Source: Hyphomicrobiales bacterium | GTDB lineage: Bacteria > Pseudomonadota > Alphaproteobacteria > Rhizobiales > Rhizobiaceae | Direction of reading: 5' to 3' | Length of the DNA: 64,000 bases | Assembly: GCA_900467185.1 (NCBI GenBank) | Contig: UBPA01000010.1 | Location: 59,569 to 123,568, forward strand | Shown: piece after piece, positions 35,575 to 46,034 of the stretch | Position numbering within the stretch: position 1 is the first letter of the stretch | Layout of the letters: each line of letters starts with the position of its first letter | Made by a program: the position numbers and the translations under genes | The notes under the pieces: generated by a model | Told to the model about the DNA's origin: nothing | The model's database searches: none | The model's input: the letters and a program-made list of their open reading frames with translations, nothing else

Positions 35575-38295
35575 TCAGGCCTCGGTGGCTTCGAAGGCGC
35601 CGTGGCAGTGCTTGTACTTCTTGCCGGAGCCGCAGGGGCAGGCCTCGTTGCGGGAGACACGGCCCCAAGTGGCGGGATTGGTCGGGTCGCGGTTTTCCGG
35701 CGCGACCAGGGCGACGTTGCGGTCGTCGGCGAACTCGTCCTCGCCCGTCTGGGCGTCGATGTGATGGCCGAACATTTCCGGCGGCTCGGGCTGCGGGGCC
35801 TGTGCCGCGTCGCGCACGAGCTCCACGCGCATCAGCTGTGCGGTCACGCCCTGACGCAGGTTGGTCAGGAGCGCCTGGAACAGCTCGAAGGCCTCGCCCT
35901 TGTATTCCTGCAGCGGATCGCGCTGGGCATAGCCACGGAAGCCGATGACGGAGCGCAGGTGGTCGAGATTGACGATATGCTCGCGCCAGAGATGGTCGAG
36001 CGTCTGCAGCACGACCGAGCGTTCGACATAGCGCATGATCTCCGGGCCGAAGCGTTCGGCCCGCTCGGCATTGGCCTGATCGGCGGCCGCCAGAATGCGC
36101 TCGCGGATGTCGTTCTCGTCGATGCCTTCCTCGGCGGCCCATGCGGTGATGGGCAGGTCGAGGTTGAGCGTTTCGCGGACGTCGTTGTTCAAGCCCTCGA
36201 CATCCCACTGTTCGGCATAGGCTTTTTCCGGGATGCGCTTGGCGACGATGTCTTCGATGACCTCATGGCGCATGTCGGCCACGGTCTCGGAGACGTCCTC
36301 GCTGTCCATCATCTCGATGCGCTGCTCGAAGATGACCTTGCGCTGGTCGTTCAGCACGTCGTCATACTTCAAAAGGTTCTTGCGCGTGTCGAAGTTGCGG
36401 GCTTCGACCTTCTTCTGGGCGCGTTCCAGAGCCTTGTTGATCCAGGGATGGACGATCGCCTCGCCTTCCTTCAGACCGAGCTTCTGCAGCATGCTGTCCA
36501 TGCGCTCGGAGCCGAAGATGCGCATCAGGTCGTCCTGCAGCGACAGGTAGAACTTCGAGCGGCCGGGGTCGCCCTGACGGCCCGAGCGGCCGCGCAGCTG
36601 GTTGTCGATGCGGCGGCTTTCGTGGCGTTCGGTCGCAAGAACGTAGAGACCGCCGGCAGCAAGCGCCTTCTGCTTGAGCACCTGCACCTCGGCCTTGATG
36701 GCGGCCTCGCGCTGGTCGCGCTCCGGGCCCGGCTCGACGTCGTGCAGTTCGGCTTCGATGCGCATGTCGAGGTTGCCGCCGAGCTGAATGTCGGTCCCGC
36801 GGCCCGCCATGTTGGTGGCGATCGTCACCGCGCCGGGAACGCCGGCCTGGGAGACGATATAGGCTTCCTGCTCGTGATAGCGGGCGTTCAGCACCTGAAA
36901 CCCGGTGAAGCCCTCGCGCTTGAGAAGGGCGGCCAGAAGCTCGGACTTCTCGATCGAGGTCGTGCCGACGAGGACCGGCTGGTTGCGTTCCTTCGCCTGG
37001 CGGATTTCCTCGACGATCGCCTTGAACTTCTCTTCCGTCGTCCGGTAGACCTCGTCATGGTCGTCGATCCGCTGGATCGGCAGGTTGGTCGGCACTTCCA
37101 CGACTTCGAGGCCGTAGATGTTGCCGAATTCTTCCGCTTCCGTCGAAGCCGTGCCGGTCATGCCGCCGAGCTTTTCGTACATGCGGAAATAGTTCTGGAA
37201 GGTGATCGAGGCGAGGGTCTGGTTCTCGGGCTGGATCGTCACCTTTTCCTTGGCTTCCAGAGCCTGATGCTGGCCTTCGGAATAGCGGCGGCCCGGCATC
37301 ATGCGGCCGGTGAACTCATCGATGATGACGATCTCGTCGCCGCGGACGATGTAGTCCTTGTCGCGCTGGAACAGCTTGTGGGCCTTCAGCGCATTGTTGA
37401 CGTGGTGGACGATCGCGACGTTCTCGACGTCGTAGAGCGTCTCGCCCTTGAGCAGCCCGGCCTCGCGCAGCAGGTTTTCGAGCTTCTCGGTGCCGTCTTC
37501 GGAGAAGTTGGCCGAACGCTGCTTCTCGTCGATCTCGTAGTCGGCCTCGTCCAGCATCGGAATGAACGCGTCGATGGTGGTGTAGAGTTCGGAGCGGTCG
37601 TCGAGCGGGCCGGAAATGATGAGCGGCGTGCGGGCTTCGTCGACCAGGATCGAGTCCACCTCGTCGACGATGGCGAAGAAGTGGCCGCGCTGGACCATCT
37701 GTCCGCGCTCGTACTTCATGTTGTCGCGGAGATAGTCGAAGCCAAGCTCGTTGTTGGTCGCGTACGTGATGTCGCAGGCATAGGCCGCCTTGCGCTGGTC
37801 GTCGGTCAGCCCGTGGACGATGACGCCGGTGGACAGGCCGAGGAAGCCGTAGATGCGGGCCATGGTGGCCGAGTCGCGGCTGGCGAGGTAATCGTTGACG
37901 GTGACGACGTGCACGCCCTTGCCGGCGAGCGCGTTGAGATAGACCGGCAGCGTCGCGACGAGCGTCTTGCCTTCGCCGGTCTTCATTTCGGCGATGGATT
38001 TCTCATGCAGGATCATGCCGCCGATCAGCTGCACGTCGAAGGGGCGCAGGCCGAGCACGCGGCGGGCCGCCTCGCGGGCGACGGCGAAGGCCGGTACCAG
38101 GAGGTCGTCCAGCGTCTTGCCGGCGGCAAGCTGCTCCCGGAACGCGACGGTCTTGGCCGCCAGGGCTTCGTCGCTCAGCGCCTTCATTTCGGGCTCGAGC
38201 GCGGTGATGGCGGCGACGCGGGTGTTGTAGCCCTTGACGCGGCGATCGTTGGAGGACCCGAAGAGTTTGCGGGCGAGGCCGCCGAGACTGACCAT
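35575..38295 (-). CDS. secA: Preprotein translocase ATPase SecA
   Basis: Motor of the Sec export pathway, 906 residues, full length. Seen are the Walker [25 protein letters not shown], the helicase motifs [14 protein letters not shown] and [18 protein letters not shown], and the C-terminal zinc motif [19 protein letters not shown] nine bases before the ATG at 38295 fixes the start; an in-frame ATG 18 bases upstream is less likely. It is divergent from the parvulin-type isomerase gene, which acts on exported proteins. Confidence 0.97.
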   Translation of the reverse strand: MVSLGGLARKLFGSSNDRRVKGYNTRVAAITALEPEMKALSDEALAAKTVAFREQLAAGKTLDDLLVPAFAVAREAARRVLGLRPFDVQLIGGMILHEKSIAEMKTGEGKTLVATLPVYLNALAGKGVHVVTVNDYLASRDSATMARIYGFLGLSTGVIVHGLTDDQRKAAYACDITYATNNELGFDYLRDNMKYERGQMVQRGHFFAIVDEVDSILVDEARTPLIISGPLDDRSELYTTIDAFIPMLDEADYEIDEKQRSANFSEDGTEKLENLLREAGLLKGETLYDVENVAIVHHVNNALKAHKLFQRDKDYIVRGDEIVIIDEFTGRMMPGRRYSEGQHQALEAKEKVTIQPENQTLASITFQNYFRMYEKLGGMTGTASTEAEEFGNIYGLEVVEVPTNLPIQRIDDHDEVYRTTEEKFKAIVEEIRQAKERNQPVLVGTTSIEKSELLAALLKREGFTGFQVLNARYHEQEAYIVSQAGVPGAVTIATNMAGRGTDIQLGGNLDMRIEAELHDVEPGPERDQREAAIKAEVQVLKQKALAAGGLYVLATERHESRRIDNQLRGRSGRQGDPGRSKFYLSLQDDLMRIFGSERMDSMLQKLGLKEGEAIVHPWINKALERAQKKVEARNFDTRKNLLKYDDVLNDQRKVIFEQRIEMMDSEDVSETVADMRHEVIEDIVAKRIPEKAYAEQWDVEGLNNDVRETLNLDLPITAWAAEEGIDENDIRERILAAADQANAERAERFGPEIMRYVERSVVLQTLDHLWREHIVNLDHLRSVIGFRGYAQRDPLQEYKGEAFELFQALLTNLRQGVTAQLMRVELVRDAAQAPQPEPPEMFGHHIDAQTGEDEFADDRNVALVAPENRDPTNPATWGRVSRNEACPCGSGKKYKHCHGAFEATEA

Positions 38296-38400
38296 TGAAG
38301 ATGGTCCTTTCATGTGACGTCGGCGTTCCGCGCGTGGGTCTGAATTCCCATCAACTGCGCCAAAACGCCCGGATCTTGTTCTGGACGCGAGGTTGCGTGA

Positions 38401-38429
38401 CAGATAAGAGGGGGGTCGAATGATGTCAA
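38401..38429 (-). promoter_or_regulatory. Sigma-70 promoter of secA
   Basis: On the minus strand: TTGACA (38429-38424), 17-base spacer, TATCTG (38406-38401), giving a ~100-base leader before the secA start. Confidence 0.65.
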
Positions 38430-38565
38430 CGGGAGTTGCTGACCGACGTTTCGCTGAAAATGCCGGTTTTGCAAGGCTACACAACGGCCACATTCTGGTG
38501 TTTGTGAGGTCGGCAAGCCGGCCGCGAAGGGCGGATCCGGTACCCCATCGGGAAAGGTTTACGGA

Positions 38566-39459
38566 ATGTTCAAATCCAGATTGCTCGCTGCCGTGGCGCT
38601 TGGCGCCGTGATCGCGATCCATGGGCCGGTGTTCGCCCAGGATGCCGCCGATCCGGTCGTCGCCAAGGTCGGGACCGCCGAGATCCACCAGTCCGAGCTG
38701 GATCTGGCGCTCGCCTCCCTCGATCCGCAGCTGGCGCAGCTTCCCGACGAACAGAAGCGCGCCGCCGCCCTTTCGGGCCTCGTGGACGTGAAGCTGCTGG
38801 CCAAGGACGCCGAAGCCGAAGGCGTGCAGAACAGCGAAGACTTCAAGAAGCGTCTCGCATACCTGACCGATCGCGAGCTGCACAATGCCTACTTCAAGAA
38901 GCACGTCGTCGATGCCGTCACGGCCGACGAGGTCAAGGCGCGCTACGAGAAGGAAATCGGCGCGATCAAGCCGCAGGAAGAGGTGAAGGCCCGCCATATC
39001 CTCGTCAAGACCGAGGAAGAAGCCAAGGCCGTCATCAAGGAGCTCGACGCCGGCAAGGACTTCGCGACGCTCGCCAAGGAAAAGTCCACCGATCCGAACA
39101 AGGACGATGGCGGCGATCTCGGCTACTTCACCAAGGAGCGTATGGTACCGGAATTCTCCGAAGCCGCCTTCGCGCTGGAGAAGGGCGCGTACACGAAGAC
39201 CCCGGTCAAGTCGCAGTTCGGCTATCACGTGATCCTGCTCGAGGACAAGCGCCTGCAGCCGCCGCCGCTGCTCGACCAGGTCGAGCCGCAGGTCAAGCAG
39301 CTCGTCATGCGCGACAAGTATCTGGCGCTTCTGGCCGATGCCAAGAAGGATGCTGGCGTCGAGATCAGCGATCCCGCGCTCAAGAAGGCCTATGACGAGG
39401 CCAACAAGGCCGACGAGGCCGGCGCCACCGAAGGCGACGCCGTCGAAGGCGCGAACTGA
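38566..39459 (+). CDS. Periplasmic parvulin-type peptidyl-prolyl isomerase
   Basis: Foldase of 297 residues: signal peptide (cleavage after VFAQ-type site near residue 24), SurA-like N-terminal helical domain, then the parvulin domain (about 135-235) with [29 protein letters not shown] and [11 protein letters not shown] charged, acidic C-terminal tail follows. It helps exported proteins fold in the periplasm, fitting its position divergent from secA. A strong terminator closes the gene. Confidence 0.93.
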   Translation: MFKSRLLAAVALGAVIAIHGPVFAQDAADPVVAKVGTAEIHQSELDLALASLDPQLAQLPDEQKRAAALSGLVDVKLLAKDAEAEGVQNSEDFKKRLAYLTDRELHNAYFKKHVVDAVTADEVKARYEKEIGAIKPQEEVKARHILVKTEEEAKAVIKELDAGKDFATLAKEKSTDPNKDDGGDLGYFTKERMVPEFSEAAFALEKGAYTKTPVKSQFGYHVILLEDKRLQPPPLLDQVEPQVKQLVMRDKYLALLADAKKDAGVEISDPALKKAYDEANKADEAGATEGDAVEGAN

Positions 39460-39567
39460 GCCGGACGTGGGTTTAAGCGGTCCGGTCCTCCGGGTGAGAG
39501 GATCGGGTGTTGCTCCGCACCCGCGCACCGGTCTGTCACGCTGCTGTGACAACCGTCCATCATGAGT

Positions 39568-39603
39568 GAAAATCCCGAAGGCGATCCTTCGGGATTTTCT
39601 TTT
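39568..39603 (+). terminator. Rho-independent terminator after the parvulin gene
   Basis: AAAATCCCGAAGG (39569-39581) pairs perfectly with CCTTCGGGATTTT (39586-39598), tetraloop CGAT, followed by CTTTT. It also rules out an argJ start upstream at 39562, since that would be inside the stem. Confidence 0.9.
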
Positions 39604-39663
39604 GCCCCGCCTGCCTCTCCGCCGTTTAACCCTCCCGTCAGCCCTCTCCGCGAAGGTCCTTCC

Positions 39664-40905
39664 ATGTCCGGTTCCGTTTCCCCGCTCGCCCCGAAAACCT
39701 TCGCCGAGATGCCGCCGGTGCGCGGCGTGCGCATGGCGACGGCCGAAGCCGGCATCAAGTACAAGAACCGAACGGACGTGCTGATGATGGTGTTCGACGC
39801 GCCGGCCTCCGTGGCCGGGGTGTTTACCCGCTCGCTCTGCCCGTCGGCCGCCGTCGATTTCTGCCGGCAGAACCTTTCCGGCGGCGTCGCCCGCGCGGTC
39901 GTCGTCAACTCGGGCAACGCCAATGCGTTTACCGGCGTCAAAGGCCGCGCCGCGACGGCGCTGACCGCGCAATCGGCGGCCGAGGCCGTGGGCTGCTCGA
40001 CGGGCGAGGTGTTCCTCGCCTCCACCGGCGTCATCGGCGAGCCGCTGGACGCCACAAAGTTCGCCGGCGTGCTCGGCGACATGAAGGACCGGGGCCGGGA
40101 AGACTTCTGGTTCGAGGCCGCCAAGGCCATCATGACCACGGACACCTATCCGAAGGTCGCGACCCGCTCGGCCGAGATCGGCGGTGTCACGGTGACCATC
40201 AACGGCATCGCCAAGGGTGCCGGCATGATCGCGCCCGACATGGCGACGATGCTGTCCTTCGTCGTCACCGATGCCGACATCGCGCCGCAGGCGTTGCAGG
40301 CGCTCCTGTCGGACGGTGTCGGTCCGTCGTTCAATTCTGTGACGGTGGATAGCGATACCTCGACGTCGGATACGCTGATGCTGTTTGCGACGGGGGCTGC
40401 CGCTGCCGACGGGCAGGCGCGCATCGAGGATGCCTCGGATGTTGCCCTCGATGGGTTCCGCGCGGCGCTGAATGCCGTGCTGTTCGACCTTGCTCTGCAG
40501 GTGGTGCGGGACGGCGAGGGTGCGCGCAAGATGGTGGCCATCACGGTTGAAGGCGCCGAAAGCGACGCCGCTGCCAAGCGCATCGGCCTCTCGATTGCCA
40601 ACTCGCCGCTCGTCAAGACGGCGGTGGCGGGCGAGGATGCCAATTGGGGCCGCGTGGTCATGGCCGTCGGCAAGGCCGGCGAGAAGGCCGACCGCGACCT
40701 GCTCGCCATCTGGTTCGGCGACATCCGCGTCGCCGTCAACGGCGAGCGCGACCCGGCCTATTCCGAAGCCGCCGCGTCCGCCGTCATGAAGGAGCAGGAC
40801 ATCGCCATCAAGGTCGAGATCGGGCTCGGATCCGGCACGGCGACGGTCTATACCTGCGACCTGACCAAGGAATATATCGAGATCAATGGCGACTACCGGA
40901 GCTGA
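39664..40905 (+). CDS. argJ: Bifunctional glutamate N-acetyltransferase / amino-acid N-acetyltransferase
   Basis: Arginine pathway enzyme (413 residues) that recycles the acetyl group from N-acetylornithine to glutamate and can also use acetyl-CoA. It is autoprocessed before Thr in [13 protein letters not shown], which is intact. [10 protein letters not shown] and the C-terminal [15 protein letters not shown] are typical. The ATG at 39664 gives the family start and lies after the terminator of the preceding gene. Confidence 0.96.
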   Translation: MSGSVSPLAPKTFAEMPPVRGVRMATAEAGIKYKNRTDVLMMVFDAPASVAGVFTRSLCPSAAVDFCRQNLSGGVARAVVVNSGNANAFTGVKGRAATALTAQSAAEAVGCSTGEVFLASTGVIGEPLDATKFAGVLGDMKDRGREDFWFEAAKAIMTTDTYPKVATRSAEIGGVTVTINGIAKGAGMIAPDMATMLSFVVTDADIAPQALQALLSDGVGPSFNSVTVDSDTSTSDTLMLFATGAAAADGQARIEDASDVALDGFRAALNAVLFDLALQVVRDGEGARKMVAITVEGAESDAAAKRIGLSIANSPLVKTAVAGEDANWGRVVMAVGKAGEKADRDLLAIWFGDIRVAVNGERDPAYSEAAASAVMKEQDIAIKVEIGLGSGTATVYTCDLTKEYIEINGDYRS

Positions 40906-40926
40906 TCGCGAGATCGGGCTCCTGCG

Positions 40927-41724
40927 ATGACCCCACCGGATAGGCCGATGCTGGATGAGACCACACGATTGAGGCTGCCGCTGGTGCGGCGGCTCGAGGC
41001 GATCGCCTTTCGGGCCTGGCCGGCCGAGAGCGCCCAGTATGACGGCAGCTGGCTGGTACGGCTGACGCCCGGACACGGCTCGCGCCGGCTGAACTCGATC
41101 AATCCGCTCGACCCGCATGACGGCAGCGACATGGCGGGCCGGCTGGAGCGGGCCGCCCGTCGGTTTCGCGACGCCGGCCTCGTGCCGACCGTGCGGCAGA
41201 CGCCGCTGACGCCGCCCGGCCTCGTCGCCCATCTCGATGCGACCGGCTGGACGCGCCTGTCTGAAACCATCGTCATGACGGCGGACATCCCGCCGAATCC
41301 GGCGAGCGACGAGCTCGGCCATGTGCCGTTGCGCGACGTCGCCCGCTTTGTGGACGCGCGCATGGCGATCGCCGGTGACCCGCCGGAGAGCAGGGCCGCG
41401 CTGACGGCCGTGATCGAGGCGATCCGGGCGGAATGCGGGCTGTTTCTGTTCGAAGATGTGGGTGAGGGTCCGACGGCGGTCGCGCTGGCGGTGCAGGATT
41501 ACGATCTTGCGGGGCTGCTGCTCGTTGCCGTCCGGCCCGAACGTCGCGGCGAGGGCATCGGGCGCGATATCGTCGGTGCCAGCCTGCGCTGGGCGCGGCT
41601 GAAGGGCGCGCGCAAGGCGTGGCTTGCCGTCGAGGCCGAAAATGTGCCGGCGCTGGCGCTCTATCGCGGGCTCGGCTTCACCGAGGCCTACCGTTATCTC
41701 TATCGAACGCCTGCGGGAGAATGA
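40927..41724 (+). CDS. GNAT family N-acetyltransferase
   Basis: Protein of 265 residues. The C-terminal half is a GNAT domain with the acetyl-CoA loop [15 protein letters not shown] and [14 protein letters not shown]; the N-terminal half ([21 protein letters not shown]) is a partner domain typical of rhizobial GNATs next to argJ. Substrate unknown. Its stop overlaps the start region of mutT, so argJ-GNAT-mutT look like one operon. Confidence 0.88.
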   Translation: MTPPDRPMLDETTRLRLPLVRRLEAIAFRAWPAESAQYDGSWLVRLTPGHGSRRLNSINPLDPHDGSDMAGRLERAARRFRDAGLVPTVRQTPLTPPGLVAHLDATGWTRLSETIVMTADIPPNPASDELGHVPLRDVARFVDARMAIAGDPPESRAALTAVIEAIRAECGLFLFEDVGEGPTAVALAVQDYDLAGLLLVAVRPERRGEGIGRDIVGASLRWARLKGARKAWLAVEAENVPALALYRGLGFTEAYRYLYRTPAGE

Positions 41725-41726
41725 CC

Positions 41727-42143
41727 ATGGATCTTACCCAGCCCCGCCGGCTGCTGCTCGTTGCCGCCTGCGCCCTCATCGATGGTGACGGTCGCATTCT
41801 GCTTGCGCAGCGGCCGGAGGGCAAATCCATGGCGGGTCTGTGGGAGTTTCCCGGCGGCAAGGTCGAGACGGGCGAGACGCCCGAGGAAACACTGATCCGG
41901 GAACTGGAGGAGGAGCTCGGCATCCGCACCAAGGTTGCCTGTCTGGCACCCCTGACGTTTGCCAGCCATGCCTATGCGGATTTTCACCTGCTGATGCCGC
42001 TTTACGTCTGCCGCCGCTATGAGGGCGTGCCGCAGGGGCGGGAGGGGCAGGCGCTGAAATGGGTGCGGGCGAAGGCGCTGCGCGACTATCCGATGCCGCC
42101 GGCCGACGAACCGCTCATTCCCTATCTCATGGATCTTCTGTAG
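41727..42143 (+). CDS. mutT: 8-oxo-dGTP diphosphatase MutT (Nudix)
   Basis: Nucleotide-pool sanitising enzyme of 138 residues. The Nudix box [20 protein letters not shown] is complete and [21 protein letters not shown] is MutT-type. GGAGA at 41716-41720 favours the ATG at 41727; the ATG at 41721 overlaps the upstream stop codon and lacks spacing. Confidence 0.92.
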   Translation: MDLTQPRRLLLVAACALIDGDGRILLAQRPEGKSMAGLWEFPGGKVETGETPEETLIRELEEELGIRTKVACLAPLTFASHAYADFHLLMPLYVCRRYEGVPQGREGQALKWVRAKALRDYPMPPADEPLIPYLMDLL

Positions 42144-42247
42144 CTGCCTGCCGTTCCCGAGGCCGTCCGCCCTATCCGCAAAACCTTTCCAATGTCTGCC
42201 TAAATGCGGAGAAGGAAAGGCATTTTCGGGGCAGTCCCGCCTGTGCG

Positions 42248-42262
42248 TTAATGGAACGTTTA
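42248..42262 (+). promoter_or_regulatory. Near-consensus CtrA-like site upstream of the pilin region
   Basis: TTAA (42248-42251), seven bases, TTTA (42259-42262): one mismatch from TTAA-N7-TTAA. It is about 130 bases before the membrane protein gene at 42391 that precedes the Flp pilin. Flp pilin genes are CtrA targets in Caulobacter; here this is inference. Confidence 0.35.
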
Positions 42263-42390
42263 TCTCCAACCGGCACAATGGCCAGCACGTGATGCCGAGT
42301 CGCGCCCTCCCTCTGGAGGCCGGGACCGGCGCGCGGCGATCGAGGATGGAACGGAGCATTCCGCCGCGTCGGAAAGGCAAGAGGCAGGCC

Positions 42391-42711
42391 ATGGTGGACG
42401 ATGATTTCTGGAGAACGGTTCAGGACAAGGACCTGACGAAGGGTGAGTACCGGCGGACAGGCGTGCTCAATCTTGCGCTGCTGTTCGGGACGGCGGTCAT
42501 CGCGCTGACGCTGATCCTCACCCCGATGATGGCCAGCAAGAACACCACCAAGGTTCTCGCCAACGCGCCGATCGACTACGACACCATCTCGACCGGCTCC
42601 ATTCCCGACGACAAGGCGACTAAGCGCTACACCGTGCGCCGCAGCGTCCTGCAGGAAATGCCGGGCGCCGTCTGCATCGTCAATGGCGATGGCGGCAAGA
42701 GCGGATGCTGA
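42391..42711 (+). CDS. Single-pass membrane protein, unknown function
   Basis: A 106-residue protein: charged N-terminal ~22 residues (DDDFWRTVQDKDLTKGEYRR), one transmembrane helix (about 24-44), then a short periplasmic part with APIDYDTISTGSIPDDK and a terminal Cys pair. No family recognised. GAGG lies six bases before the ATG at 42391. It ends 28 bases before the Flp pilin start and may be co-transcribed with it. Confidence 0.68.
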   Translation: MVDDDFWRTVQDKDLTKGEYRRTGVLNLALLFGTAVIALTLILTPMMASKNTTKVLANAPIDYDTISTGSIPDDKATKRYTVRRSVLQEMPGAVCIVNGDGGKSGC

Positions 42712-42739
42712 GGAAAGCGGTCTGGAGCGTGCGCCTGTG

Positions 42740-42907
42740 ATGTCTCTGTTTCAGCGATTCTTCTCCGACCGCAGCGGTGCGACCGCGATCGAATACGGTC
42801 TGATCGGCGGCATTATCGCCGTCGCCATCATCGCCGGTTTCGGCGCGATGACGCAGCAGCTCACGAATGTCTTCAACACCGCCAAGGATGCCCTCGCGAA
42901 ACCGTGA
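42740..42907 (+). CDS. Flp/Fap type IVb pilin
   Basis: A 55-residue pilin precursor: short basic leader, then the prepilin site in RSGATAIEYGLIGG (cleavage after Gly; Glu at +5 by the Flp rule) and a hydrophobic helix through IAVAIIAGFGAM. No cpa/tad assembly genes are within reach, so this is an orphan pilin that would use a Tad system elsewhere. The start at 42740 follows GGAG at 12 bases, which is long. Confidence 0.9.
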   Translation: MSLFQRFFSDRSGATAIEYGLIGGIIAVAIIAGFGAMTQQLTNVFNTAKDALAKP

Positions 42908-42911
42908 GGTA

Positions 42912-43817
42912 TCACTGACGTTTGTCGTCACCCTTTGCGCCGCCGCCAGATGTCCCCTCCACCTTCAAGGCATCCGCCAGGCGCATCTTCGCGGAGCCCG
43001 GCGCCAGCGGCTTCTGCTGGCTTTCATGCGGCGCCCAGCCCGAGAGATAGATGACAGAGAACGTCGCGCGGATGCGGCCGTCCGGATCTGCAAATCGCTC
43101 GGCGTAAAGCTCCGCGGCACGCAGGAACACGGCGCGGGAGAGGGGCTTGCGGCTGCGGGCAATCAGCGTGTTGGTCATGCCCATGGCCCGCAGATCCTTC
43201 ATCAGCGCAAACAGCGAGGCATAGCGCACCGTATAGGTTTCCGTGTCCGTCACGGGCAGGGCGAAGCCCGCGCGCTGCAGCAGGGCGCCGATGTCGCGGA
43301 CGTCGGCGAAAGGAATGACGCGCGGGCTGGCGCCGCCGGTGATCTCGCTTTCGGCGGCCAGCAACACCTCCCGCAGTTCCTGCAGCGTGCCGTTGCCGGG
43401 TATGGCCGCGAGGAACAGGCCGTCCGGCGCCAGTGCCCGCCGGACCTGGATGAACACGCCGGGCGTGTCGTTCGTCAGGTGCAGGGAGAGCGGGGACACG
43501 ACCAGATTGGCACTGGCCGGCGCCACCGGCACGGTTTCCAAAGGCGCGACGAGAACGTCGTCCGATCCGCCGAACGCGCTGTCCGTCTCGATGCGCGTGA
43601 GCCTGCCGATCTTGCCGGTCGCCAGCAGCGCGCGGGCGGTGATGCCCGTATAGCCGTGAAGCTCGACCGCCGTGTCGAAACGGCGCTCCACCACCGCGAG
43701 CCTTTCGGCGAGATCCTCCGCCACGATGTCGAGCAGGAATTGCGCCTTCTGATCGCCGGCCTTCAATGCCCGCAGGCGCCGGGCTTCCACAAGAGGCTGG
43801 TCAAATACGATATCCAC
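42912..43817 (-). CDS. Class I SAM-dependent methyltransferase (BioC/NDUFAF5-like)
   Basis: Protein of 301 residues with a methyltransferase domain: DTAVELHGYTG (motif I region), LVVSPLSLHLTNDTP and RRALAPDGLFLAAIPGNGTL, followed by a C-terminal helical region with RYASLFALMKDLRAMGMTN. This pattern is seen in alphaproteobacterial BioC-like and mitochondrial complex I assembly (NDUFAF5) relatives. It ends four bases from the convergent pilin gene. Exact substrate uncertain. Confidence 0.82.
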   Translation of the reverse strand: MDIVFDQPLVEARRLRALKAGDQKAQFLLDIVAEDLAERLAVVERRFDTAVELHGYTGITARALLATGKIGRLTRIETDSAFGGSDDVLVAPLETVPVAPASANLVVSPLSLHLTNDTPGVFIQVRRALAPDGLFLAAIPGNGTLQELREVLLAAESEITGGASPRVIPFADVRDIGALLQRAGFALPVTDTETYTVRYASLFALMKDLRAMGMTNTLIARSRKPLSRAVFLRAAELYAERFADPDGRIRATFSVIYLSGWAPHESQQKPLAPGSAKMRLADALKVEGTSGGGAKGDDKRQ

Positions 43818-43919
43818 GATAGTCTCCTAACTCTCGGCCTATATCATCGCCGGCGCGCGGCTGCGCAAGAGCGAGCGCCATCTTCTAACGGTCGAGAGGG
43901 CGGAAGGACGCATTGGGGT

Positions 43920-44786
43920 ATGGATGATGAGTGGCAGCCTGTCGAGACGACGCACCGGATGGGCGCCGAGCGTCGGGTGGCGACCGGCATCGATGTCGAT
44001 GCGGTCGATCCGGTGCCTGGCCGTGGCGGGGCTCTCCGCGCCTCCCTTGCCGCGTGGCTTCTCGCGGCGGCTCGTGGGGCGGCCGATCTCCTCTTTCCGC
44101 CGGTCTGTCGCGGGTGCGGCCGCTTCGTCCAGCGGCATGCCGCCGTGTGCCCGGCCTGCTGGGCGAGCCTCCGGCTGATCGAGCGGCCGTTCTGCGAGGT
44201 GCTTGGCGTGCCCTTCTCCCACGATCTTGGGCGCGGCATTCTTTCGGCGGACGCCATTGCCAATCCGCCGCCATTCGCGCGTCTGCGCTCGGTCGCGATC
44301 CATACGGGTATCGCGCGCGATCTCGTGCATGCGCTGAGATATACCGACCGCACCGACCTTGCACCGATGATGGCCGCCTGGATGCTGCGGGCCGGCGAAG
44401 GGGTGGTCGAGGCGGCGGATGCGATCGTTCCGGTGCCGCTGCACAAGTACCGGCTCTGGTCGCGGCGGTTCAACCAGTCGGCCGAACTGGCGCGGGCGCT
44501 CGCCCGCCTCTCCGGCCGGCCGATGCTGGCAACCGCGCTGGTGCGCCAGAGGCGCACGGCGCGGCAGGTGGGGCTGGGCGCGACACAGCGGCAGGACAAT
44601 GTGCGCGGCGCCTTCACGGTGACGGAGGCCGGCCGCTCGCTGGTCTTCGGCCGGCACATCGTGCTCGTCGACGACGTCTATACCACGGGCGCCACAGTTG
44701 CCGCGGCGACGCGGGCGCTGAAGCGGGCCGGCGCGCGCGAGGTGACGGTTTTGACCTTTGCAAGAGCCGTGACCGTGCTTATATGA
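43920..44786 (+). CDS. comF: ComF family phosphoribosyltransferase-like protein
   Basis: Protein of 288 residues: an N-terminal Cys4 zinc motif (CRGCGRFVQ...CPACW) and a C-terminal phosphoribosyltransferase-like domain with VDDVYTTGAT (PRPP loop) and FNQSAELARALA. ComF is needed for DNA uptake in naturally competent bacteria, but rhizobial relatives have no proven role. The start is ATG at 43920; GGAAGG lies 12 bases upstream. It is divergent from the methyltransferase gene. Confidence 0.85.
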   Translation: MDDEWQPVETTHRMGAERRVATGIDVDAVDPVPGRGGALRASLAAWLLAAARGAADLLFPPVCRGCGRFVQRHAAVCPACWASLRLIERPFCEVLGVPFSHDLGRGILSADAIANPPPFARLRSVAIHTGIARDLVHALRYTDRTDLAPMMAAWMLRAGEGVVEAADAIVPVPLHKYRLWSRRFNQSAELARALARLSGRPMLATALVRQRRTARQVGLGATQRQDNVRGAFTVTEAGRSLVFGRHIVLVDDVYTTGATVAAATRALKRAGAREVTVLTFARAVTVLI

Positions 44787-44899
44787 CCGGAGGACGACAG
44801 GCGGCAGGGCCATGACGGTTTCCTGCCGGACGTGTCGGACTTAGCAGCGCACCGGCGCCGTGCCGATGCGGAAACACGCTCCGAAAACAGGTGTCGTAC

Positions 44900-45157
44900 A
44901 TGGCTTCCGTCGTACTCTATACCCGTCAGGCCTGCGGCTATTGCGCCGCTGCCAAGAAGCTCCTGTCCAGCAAGGGCGTCTCCTTCGTGGAGCATGACGC
45001 GACCTACTCGCCGGATCTTCGCCAGGAGATGATCGCCAAGGCGAATGGCGGCTCGACATTCCCGCAGATCTTCATCAACGGCACCCATGTGGGTGGCTGC
45101 GACGATCTGCATGCGCTCGACAAGGCCGGCAAGCTCGACCCCATGCTGGCAGCCTGA
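44900..45157 (+). CDS. grxC: Glutaredoxin 3
   Basis: An 85-residue glutathione-dependent thiol reductase. Active site CGYC at residues 12-15, followed by TFPQIFINGTHVGGCDDL, the GSH-binding Thr-cis-Pro and Gly-Gly-Cys-Asp motif. It is followed by the nitrilase-like gene at 14 bases and DUF1178 overlapping that, a grxC-nitrilase-DUF1178-(ubiG convergent) block common in rhizobia. Confidence 0.95.
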   Translation: MASVVLYTRQACGYCAAAKKLLSSKGVSFVEHDATYSPDLRQEMIAKANGGSTFPQIFINGTHVGGCDDLHALDKAGKLDPMLAA

Positions 45158-45170
45158 GGATACCGGCCCC

Positions 45171-46034
45171 ATGACCCTCCGCGTCGCCGCCGTCCAGATG
45201 TGCTCCGGCACCGCGCCCGAGACGAACGCGTCGGCCCTGTCCGCGCTCGTTCGCGATGCGGCGGCCCAGGGTGCCACCTATGTGCAGACGCCGGAGATGA
45301 CCGGCGCGCTGCAGCGCGACCGTGCCGCTCTGCGTGCCGCCCTGCGCGGGGAAGACGAGGACGTGATCGTGCGCACGGCACGGGGCCTTGCCGCAGAGCT
45401 TGGCATCCACCTGCATATCGGCTCGACCGCTATCGGCCTTGCCGATGGGAAGATTGCCAATCGCGGCTTTCTGTTCGGTCCAAATGGCGAGAAAATCTGC
45501 CATTACGACAAGATCCATATGTTCGACGTCGATCTCGACAATGGCGAGAGTTGGCGCGAAAGTGCCGCCTACACGCCGGGCGAGACGGCGCGGGTCGTCG
45601 ATCTGCCGTTCGGTCAGCTCGGTTTTTCGATCTGCTACGACGTGCGCTTCCCCGAGCTTTTCCGCCGGCAGGCGGTGGCCGGCGCGCAGATCATGACCGT
45701 TCCCGCCGCCTTTACCCGCCAGACCGGCGAAGCGCACTGGGAGATCCTTTTGCGCGCGCGTGCCATCGAGAACGGCTTCTTCCTCGTCGCGGCGGCGCAG
45801 GGCGGTGTGCATGAGGACGGGCGCGAGACCTTCGGGCATTCGATGATCGTCGATCCCTGGGGTCGCATTCTCGCCGAAGCGGGGCCGAGCGGCGAAGCCG
45901 TCATCACGGCCGATATCGATATCGCCGCCGTTGCCGCTGCACGTGGCAAGATCCCGAACCTGAAGAACGCACGCGATTTCTCGGTGGCGTCCGCGGGTGA
46001 CAGCGCGCCCACGACCGGGGGCGTCGCCGCGTGA
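45171..46034 (+). CDS. Carbon-nitrogen hydrolase (nitrilase superfamily, Nit1/NIT2-like)
   Basis: Amidase of 287 residues with the catalytic triad Glu42 (TPEMTG), Lys114 (HYDKIHMFDVDL) and Cys155 (SICYDVRFPE). The sequence is closest in pattern to deaminated-glutathione amidase (Nit1) or omega-amidase. Position right after grxC fits a glutathione clean-up role. The last four bases overlap the next gene's GTG. Confidence 0.9.
   Translation: MTLRVAAVQMCSGTAPETNASALSALVRDAAAQGATYVQTPEMTGALQRDRAALRAALRGEDEDVIVRTARGLAAELGIHLHIGSTAIGLADGKIANRGFLFGPNGEKICHYDKIHMFDVDLDNGESWRESAAYTPGETARVVDLPFGQLGFSICYDVRFPELFRRQAVAGAQIMTVPAAFTRQTGEAHWEILLRARAIENGFFLVAAAQGGVHEDGRETFGHSMIVDPWGRILAEAGPSGEAVITADIDIAAVAAARGKIPNLKNARDFSVASAGDSAPTTGGVAA

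Noticed and set aside
35602..38298. Open frame of 898 codons on the plus strand opposite secA
   Set aside because: It mirrors the codon phase of SecA in high-GC DNA; composition is Val/Asp/His-rich with no domain, and SecA is certain.
38296..41322. Upstream in-frame extension of the secA reading frame on the minus strand
   Set aside because: It runs antisense through the parvulin, argJ and GNAT genes, all recognised; the SecA start is fixed by ribosome site and family.
42179..42220. CCTTTCC / GGAAAGG inverted repeat after mutT as a terminator
   Set aside because: The loop is over 20 bases and the following T tract is short; too weak to call.
42867..43919. Long N-terminal extension of the comF frame
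   Set aside because: It is antisense to the methyltransferase gene and unlike any ComF; the real start is near 43920.
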